Origin: Orthonyx spaldingii
Taxonomy: Eukaryota; Chordata; Aves; Passeriformes; Orthonychidae
Direction: 5' to 3'
Assembly: GCA_013397795.1 (NCBI GenBank)
Contig: VZTJ01002455.1
Span: 279,861-343,860, forward strand
Length of the DNA: 64,000 bases
In this document: positions 10,401 through 19,400 of the stretch, piece after piece
How positions within the stretch are numbered: position 1 is the stretch's first letter
How the letters are laid out: each line of letters starts with the position of its first letter
Program-made: the position numbers and the translations under genes
The notes under the pieces: model-generated
Told to the model about the DNA's origin: nothing
The model's input: the letters and a program-made list of their open reading frames with translations, nothing else
Databases searched by the model: none

Positions 10401-13400
10401 TCAGCTGCTGAGGCTGGGAGCATTGCTGGTTTTCCCAGACACAAGGCCCATCTCAGGTCTTCTGGGTGCAGCTTAGTTTTGGGACCAAGCGTTTCAGCGC
10501 TGTCGCCTTGTCCCCTTCCCCGCTGTCCCCACGGGAGCCGGTCCCCAAGCCCAGCCGGTGCCTCATCCCCTCACAACGATTGCGTTTGGGTCACTTTTTC
10601 CAATCCCTCCCCTCTCCGTGCACCAACGACGTCGACGGCTCCCGCTGCTCCATTGGCGCTCCTGTCCCCACGGGGGCCCCGGCATCGATCGGGTTTGATT
10701 AATCCACGCCGGGCTCCTGAATGCCCTTCGCAGCCGCATGTCTCCCACCCGCCTGGCCGAGTGCCTGCGTGCCTGCGTGGGCAATGCCACGGCCCGAGCG
10801 CTGCGCCCGCCGTGCCGGACGCTGCCTGGGCGTGTGGGGCTGGGGGCCCCCATGGTGGACACCCGGACTTCGAGGGTCAGCTGCCGCCTGGGGCGCCGGG
10901 CGAGCTGCAGGCAGGTAGGAGCAGCGGGCACCTCTGGGACCCTGCAGTGTCCCGGGGTTCTGGGATGGGGGAGCAGCTGCTGGTTGTGGGATGGGGCCGC
11001 AGGGATGGATCTGCTTTGGGTGGCAGCATCAGGAGCCCTTGGGAAACCCTTGGGCAAGGCAGGTGTCAGTGCAGGAATGATCAGACCCATCTTCCAGATC
11101 TGTTGCCAGAGCCGTGGTGATGCCCATCCCTGTTGCCTTGGGATATGTGGATCCTCCTTTCTCCTCTCTCCTCTCTCCTCTCTCCTCTCCTTTGCAGCCC
11201 GGCAAAAAGCTCCCCCTTAGCTGGGGGCTCAGTGCCAGGAGAGAGAATTGAGGTGCCCCTCACTGTCCTCTGCCACAGGGACACTGGGGGACAACAGGGC
11301 AGGAAGGGGATCCAGCTGCCCCCAGCTCCAAATAAGCCCCTTCATGCCACCACCCCTCAGCACCCAAAGCGGGGCAGCCCCACCCCTCCCGTCCCCAGTG
11401 CCTTGTGTTGTGTCCCCAGGGTGGCTTCAGAGCCCATCAGGAGCTGGCATTGGTCCTGGAGGGGGAGCTGGGCCAGGCCTGGGATGTGTGGGGGACTCAC
11501 TGGTGCTGTGGAGTGTGTCCCCATGAAAGCAGAGAGCCGTGGGGACAGACGACAGCACAGGAGGGTTCTTGATGCTTGAGATGGCGTTTGCACATTGGTG
11601 GCCAGAGGTGAGATGGGAAATGGGCACTGCCTGAGCCTTTGCTGCAGGTGGCCCAAGCTGTCCCCCTGCTTGGAGGACACCTGTGCCAGGAGGACATCCA
11701 GGGGAAGATACCTGCTAGGGCCGAGAAAGGCACGGTGCAAGGCTTGCACTGATGTGCTGTCACCCTCAGGTGACACAGCCACAGGATGGCATCTCCAAGC
11801 TGCCCATCCCATAGCCCTGCGCCAGGGACGCCCAGCTCCTGGGCAGGTGGCACAGAGCTGAGGGCAGGAGGAGGCACAGCAGGTGGCACTTTCCTCCCTG
11901 CTGGGTCAGAAGGACATAAAGCAGGTAAGAAGCTGCCCCGAGGGTGCTGTGACCATCAGAGACAGACAAGGACCTTGGTGTCAGCCACAGTGGGCAACTG
12001 GGCAAACACATATGCATGCAACAAAGGTGAAAAAGCTGTAGGAAACCCCTGTGTGCTCCTCGATGCTCTACCAGCACCATGAAGTCCCTTTCCTGGTTCC
12101 TGGCATTATCCAGCCTCTCTCCTGGGCTCCCATCCTTCTCACACCCCTCTCCCGGCAGGTGCTGTCCCTGGGCGCTGATGTCCTTCCCGAGTACAAGCTG
12201 CAGGCGCCGCGCATCCACCGATGGACCATCCTGCACTACAGCCCCTTCAAGGCCGTGTGGGACTGGCTCATCCTCCTGCTGGTCATCTACACCGCCGTCT
12301 TCACCCCCTACTCGGCCGCCTTCCTGCTCAACGAGGAGCAGGTGGAGGAGAAGCGCTGGGACTGCAGCTACTCCTGCGACCCACTCAACATCATCGACCT
12401 CATCGTGGACATCATGTTCATCGTGGACATTGTCATCAACTTCCGCACCACCTACGTCAACATCAACGACGAGGTGGTGAGCCACCCCGGCAAGATCGCC
12501 ATTCATTACTTCAAGGGGTGGTTCCTCATCGACATGGTGGCCGCCATCCCCTTCGACCTGCTCATCTTCCGCTCCGGCTCTGACGAGGTAAGAGCAGCGT
12601 CTGGGGGTCTGTCAGGACAGGAGGGGACTCATGGATGGACAGGGAGAGAAAGAGAGGGATGTGGATGGTTTGATGTGAGAGGTGGATGGCTAAATCCACA
12701 GGGGGAGAGGGGTGGTTGGTCAGAGGGTGGACAAGGGTGTCTTTACAGGTTTTTAAGCAGCTGGGACCTGGGATTTCATTTTTTGGGGTCAGGCAGTCCC
12801 TACTCTAAGTGTTAAGACTGGATCTGCTCCCCTTGCTGCGGCTGACCCAGCAGAGCGGGCTGGGGGCTCAGTTTAAGGGCTGGCCCTACACTCCAGTGTG
12901 GGTGAATTTGGGGGTGCATTGCCAGCCAGACTCAAAATGTTGGCAGTGGGATAACCCTGCAGTTACTGTACTGCCTGGAGGCCCCACTTCTGGGAATGAC
13001 AGGCAGCTCTTTTGGGAGCAATGGCTGGTGAGGTGAGGACCCATCAGGGAACATGGGCTTGGCCTTGGCTCTTCTCACTCGCTCACCTCTAATCCCAGAG
13101 CTTGTTGCCTTTATGGTCAGCAGAGGGAAGCTGCCCTTCCTGTGCTGTGACTCATCTGACCTAGTTCAGAGGTCACCTCCAGCACAAGGTGATTCACACT
13201 TCAGAAATGCATTTTTATCCTTCAAAGGAAGCAAGGAATGTGCCTTTGGAACACGCCGTATTTATCCTTTGCTCGTGCCTGAACTTTCTCGCCTCTCCCC
13301 TGCAGACCACCACCCTCATCGGCCTCCTGAAGACTGCCCGCTTGCTGCGCCTGGTGCGCGTGGCCCGCAAGCTGGACCGCTACTCGGAGTACGGCGCGGC

Positions 13401-16400
13401 CGTGCTCTTCCTCCTCATGTGCACCTTCGCCCTCATCGCCCACTGGCTGGCCTGCATCTGGTACGCCATCGGCAACGTGGAGCGGCCCTACATGGAGCAC
13501 AAGATCGGCTGGCTGGACAACCTGGGTGACCAGATCGGCAAGCGCTACAACGACAGCGACCTCTCCTCCGGCCCCTCCATCAAGGATAAATACGTCACTG
13601 CCCTGTACTTCACCTTCAGCAGCCTCACCAGCGTGGGCTTCGGCAACGTCTCGCCCAACACCAACTCCGAGAAGATCTTCTCCATCTGTGTCATGCTCAT
13701 TGGCTGTGAGTGCCCGCGCGTGTCCCACTGTCCCCATCCCTGCTTTGGATGTTGGAGCATCTCCCTCTGCCTGTTTTCAGGTCCTGGTAGATGCGGGTTT
13801 TGGGAATCTGTTGGTTCCAGGTCCGGTGCAGCTGGACGTGCATCTCCCCGTGTCCCACTGAGCCCTGCCCTCTCGTTGCAGCTCTGATGTACGCCAGCAT
13901 CTTCGGCAATGTCTCGGCCATCATCCAGCGCCTGTACTCAGGCACGGCCCGCTACCACACGCAGATGCTGCGGGTCAAGGAGTTCATCCGCTTCCACCAG
14001 ATCCCCAACCCACTGCGCCAGCGCCTGGAGGAGTATTTCCAGCACGCCTGGTCCTACACCAATGGCATCGACATGAACGCAGTGAGTACGGGCTCAGGAG
14101 TCCTGAACAACACGATCTCCAGATCTGCGTCCACCCAGACACTTCCATCCTTTTGACCAGGACAGAGGCAGGAGGTTTGGGAGGCTGGAGACAGACTCTG
14201 TCCACACACCTCCTGCATTTCCACCTCCTGCACCCCTCTTTCTCCTTCTCCCCTTTTTCTGCCCATTCCTTTACATCTACCCAGAGGTTTTCCAGGGTGA
14301 TGAGCACATTTCTTGGCTGGAGAGCAGGTTTGGTGCGGAGCTCAGAGTCCCTGTCGGCACTGAGCACTTTCAGGCTGGTGTCTGTTGGTGTCACAGGAGT
14401 GGAGCAGGTATCGATCCAGCTCCTCTCCACACCGCCGGTTGCTAAGCAAAGTGCATCCTGCTCTCGCAGCGGGGAAAGGAGGGCATTTAAATAAACCTCG
14501 ATCCATTTTAATTAGAGCCCAGAGAGGCAGCTGTTTGTTAGCAGAGGGGGGATCAATGGCGGAGCTGTGCTGGAGAGGCGCCGTGTCTCTGAGCCTGGCG
14601 GGAAGGCTCGTGCCGATGGTGCCGGGCCTCCGCGGGGACGAGGAGGTGCCTCAGCCAAGGTGTTCTGCGCTGGGGACTTGACTCACAGCCCCAGGGTTCA
14701 GTGCACAGACATGGTGGCTCAGCCAGCAGCAAGGCAGAGGAAAGAGAAGGGATAAGGCAAGGAGAGCCTTATCCTCGTATTCCCGGTCTCTTGGCCCTGG
14801 GCAGGTCATCAGCCCACTCATTCTCAGTTCATCCTCCTTTTTTTGCCTTAAGATTTGGTCCTGAGCACCATCAGGACACGGATTTGTATGAATTCAGCAT
14901 CTCCCTCTAAAGTTGCTGCTGCCACATGAAATAACTGGGCAGTACTTTTTGGGGGTTTGCTGCTGGGAGAGCTTCGGGTTAAACCTCTCTGGTGAAGGAG
15001 ACACCCTGGGCTGGATATCAGTGGCAATAACGAGAAGCAACACGATGGCACCCTACCAAGCACAGGTTCTCTTGGCTTAGTGCAAACACAGGTCACAAAT
15101 CCCCCGTGAGAGCTGAGCTTGCAGCTCAGCCACGCCGCCACTCGCAGCAATTCCTGCTGGGTGCTGCTGAGGCACAGCGTGATCTCATCAATCACCCCAC
15201 AGCCCGATCGATTCGGCCACCCCTGATTTCCCAGTAGGGAAACACTCCTGCTGGCCTGGGAGATCGTGATGGAGCCAGGAACAAGTCGTGCTCACCAGCC
15301 CCAGCATGGCTGTTCCAGATTTGGCCACCAGCGGGATGTGAGCAGAGAGGACAGCAAGGAGGACCCCGGGGCCATATGCTGCTCTCCAAAAAAAACCCAA
15401 ACCCAGGTGGATTTCACCTTGGCACCATGAGTCACTGGTGGCAGCAGCTTTCTCCATATTGCGAGTTTTACCTTGATGTCACCTTCAGATCCAGCTTTTG
15501 TTCAACATGAGGTATTTGCTCAGGTATATTTAGCTGTCACTGCACACAACTGTCCCATGCTGCTGCTTCTTGGCATTCAGGCAGGTGCTGTTTAATTAAG
15601 GGGTTTGTGCTCTTTGTGCCAGTTTCTGCTCTCATTCAAGATTAGTGAGTGTAAAGAGGAAAAAGGGGATATGCCACCAGTGGGTATAAATAGATTGAAC
15701 TGGTTACTTTTATTTATTGCTTGGGAGTGCTGTTGTCCCCAGCCACAAGCAGTAAATCCAGTGACAGGCAGGCAGGGATCCACCAAGGGAAGACCAAAAG
15801 ATCATTGAAATCACGGAATCACAGAATGGTTTGAGGTTGGAAGGGACCTCAAAGCTCACACTGTTCCACTCCCTGCCATGGGAAGGAACACCCTCCTCTA
15901 AACCAGGTTGCTCCAAGCCCCATCCAGTCTGGCCTTGAACACTTCCAGGGATGGGAAAATATCCCCACCTTTGGCTTTTGGGGCGCACGGTCTCCCGGTT
16001 TGTGTCATGCTGAGTGTCACACAACCTCTCCGTTGTGTCACAGCCTTCCCTCCCAGGGACAGTGGCGTGATGGCCTCTCCCCCTGGCTCTCCACAGGTGC
16101 TGAAGGGCTTCCCCGACTGCCTGCAGGCCGACATCTGCCTGCACCTGAACCGCACGCTGCTGCAGAACTGCAAAGCCTTCCGGGGAGCCAGCAAAGGCTG
16201 CCTGCGAGCCCTGGCCATGAAGTTCAAGACGACCCACGCCCCGCCCGGAGACACCCTGGTGCACTACGGAGATGTCCTCACCACGCTCTACTTCATCTCC
16301 CGGGGCTCCATTGAGATCCTCCGGGAAGACATTGTGGTGGCCATCCTAGGTGGAAAAGTCCTTCCTTTTGCGAGGGGTGGTGGGCGAGGGGCGAAGGGTG

Positions 16401-19400
16401 ATGGGCAGTGAGCAGTGGGCAAAGGGTGGCGGGCGAGGGTAAAGGATTTCCCTGCATATTGGGGAAGGGAAGGTTGTTCCTCAGCATCTGATGGGTCCCC
16501 GTGAAAGTGGACAGAGAAAGGAGGATCCCTGGGAGGTGCCAGGGAGTGAGGAGAGCAGGGCATGGCTCAGCAGGTGCCAGCCATCACCAAGCTTGGTGTC
16601 ACCATCAGTGGTGGCTTTCACAGTGTCACCCCCAGCACACACAGCCAGGGCTGGGGTTGCTGGGCATCCCCTCGTTCCTGAGCCCCAAAGTGAGGGGTGC
16701 TGGGCCAGAACATCTGGAGCAGGAGCGGGTGCCCAGCTCTCCGTAACGAGCTGTCTCTTGACACAGGGAAGAACGACATCTTTGGGGAGCCCATCAGCCT
16801 CTACGCCCGCCCAGGGAAGTCCAACGCCGACGTGAGGGCCCTGACCTACTGCGACTTGCACAAGATCCAGCGCGAGGACCTGCTGGAGGTCTTGGACATG
16901 TACCCAGCCTTCTCTGACAACTTCTGGAGCAACTTGGAGATCACCTTCAACCTACGAGATGTGAGTGCCAGGGCTGCCTCGGGGAGCAATGTGGTCAATG
17001 CTTACATTTGGCAAGTGGCAGGGCTGAGGCGAGGGTGTCAGCAGGTGCAACAGCCACATTTCCCAGGACTTTCTCCATGGAGTTATGGTTCCCCCACAGC
17101 AGGACATGTGTACTGCATGTTCCCGAGCTCTTTGGAAAAGCTGGCACAAGCCATGCCAGTGGCACTCTGCTCTGCAGCACTTGTAAATCATCCACAGGGC
17201 TGCTCCAGCCTGGACAAATGGGTTGCACATGTTTTGAGGCTGCTGAAGTAAGAAATCCTCTCATGCTTCACTGAATTGGGTACCAGCTTCCTCTGAAAAT
17301 TCCTTTTTAAACAATCAGGTTTGCAATCCCTGAAAGGCTTGAAGCGTTTTTGCCAGTGCTGCTTGATTCTTTTATAGTGTGTGACTGAACTTTGTCCTTT
17401 CCTGACATCATTTTTCAGAGACCTGAAAGATAGAAAATAAAGTCAAATTCCCTCCATGTCCTGTCCCCCTCTGGGATGTCCTGCCACTTCTCAGGGTGCT
17501 CCTTCCCTCCCCACGGCCCTGGCATCCTTACCTCAGCAGCAAGGACAGTCTCAGGAATCCCCTGAGCTCTGAAATCTAGAGGCACTGGGTGGAACAGGGC
17601 AGTGGTGAAGAGACAGAGGGAGCTTCACCTTCAGAGGCCATGGAAAGGGCTGTAGCCCCCATGGCGCCCATGGATGGGACACGGCGCCCATGGATGGGAC
17701 ACGGCGCCCCTTCCCTGGTGACCAGCCCCTCTCATTCCTCAGGCAGACAGCGTTCCCCGCTCCCCCCTCAGCGAGGAGTACGACTGCACGTACCGCCGGG
17801 CTCGCCGACGCAAGCATTCCCTGTGCCAGCCCAACAAGCCCGGTGAGTCCCACTGCAGGGCGGGACAGCAGGATCATTATTAATTACCACCCTGGCAGGT
17901 GCCCCAAAGCAGAGGTTTGGTGCCTCTGTCCCTGCAGACCACCCTGCAGGCACCCAAACTGCCTCCCCTCCCTCCCCTTGGGATGCCCCAGCCCTGCAGG
18001 CATCCTAGAGGGAACGGGGGCTGATTTTTCCTGGGTGGTGCTCCCCAAACCAACCCGCTGTGCTGTCCCACAGACCCAGACACGGGCATCTCTGACGCAG
18101 AGCAGTATCACACCTACTCCGAGCTCACCAACCCGCAGGACCCGCTGAGCAAGGACCAGTGGGACGACCTGGGCAGCAGCACCTCTCCCTGCTCCCAGGC
18201 CAGCGACGACGAGGCCAAGACCGGCAGCCCTGTGAAAGCTGAGCCCTTCCCCACGCCCAAAAAGGATGATTTTGCTCTGCCCTCGCTCAGCCTCATCACC
18301 ACCAGCGCCGGCAACACGGAGGTCGGCAAGCAGGCGGCGGAGAGCAGCCAGTCCTACACAGGTGCCCAGGGCTGCACAAGGAGCTGGCAGGAGGGTGGTG
18401 AGGGATGCTTGGGTGTGGTGGTCTTGTCTTGGAGCAGGTCCAAGCAGTTCATGTGGGTTTGCTCCAAGGTCAAGGGTCTTCTGTCCTTGGTTGGATCTGC
18501 TCTGTCCCTCCTGTGCCACTCCACACGTGTCAGGGTGGTAGCTCTCCGTGGTGGTGGCTCTCCACGTCACCCATGTGTGTGGGTGATGGCTCTCCACATG
18601 TGTCAGTGGTGGCTCCACGTGCGTGTTGGTGGTGGCTCTCCATGCCAGGTGACAGAATCTGGAGCCACCTCCATGCCGGCGGGGCTGGAGGCTGCGAGAC
18701 ACAAGTGCTGAGATGTCTCCTCTCCTTTCAGCCACTCCCCTGGACATTCCCAACATGTTCACCTTCTGGGAGGACCGGCGGCCGCCCCACCCTGCGGAGC
18801 CCCTGCGGCACATCTCGCTGGTGCACAGCTCGCAGGACGTGCCCCTGCACAGTGACCACAGGCCAGGGCAGATCGAGGCCAGGCTGGAGCTCCTGCAGGC
18901 CCAGCTCAGCAGGTGGGCAGGGTTGGAGGGGACCTGGGTGGCTCTGGGCCATCACCTGCTGCTTTCTGGAGGTGGCTGCAGTGTGCAGCAACGCCTGGTC
19001 CTGAGCACCTGCATTCCTGGGGAGGGGTGGGAGTGCTTTGCAAATGCTGCAGCTTCTCAAAGGACAAGTCCTGACCCTGACTGCAGCCCAGCCCCTCACC
19101 TGCTGCTGTGCCACCACCCCTGGCATCTGTCACCACCCCCAGGATCTCCCACAGTGCCAGCTGAGATCAGTCACTTTGCCGTGGCTTCCAAACTCAATGC
19201 AATTGCAGATATGAAACCACCCCCAGGCATGACTGGAGCCCTTTGCAGGCCCCCTCTTCCTGCTGCAAAGAGCTACAAGCATCCTCTTGCTCGAGCAAAT
19301 GAGCCTCATGACCGTCATTGCCCTCTAAATAAGAAAAAATACATGATTTTTCAAACTGACAGAGAGTAGGGTTAGATTGGGTACTAGGAAAAAATCCTTT

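Noticed and set aside
10155..11120. 321-codon open frame on the + strand
   Set aside because: Low stop density in GC-rich intron; composition is Pro/Gly/Ser/Arg with no domain. The overlapping frame starting at 10738 is the one with start, donor and phase support.
17884..18813. 309-codon minus-strand open frame
   Set aside because: It is antisense to KCNH6 exons 12-13 and the tandem repeat between them, which keeps it open.
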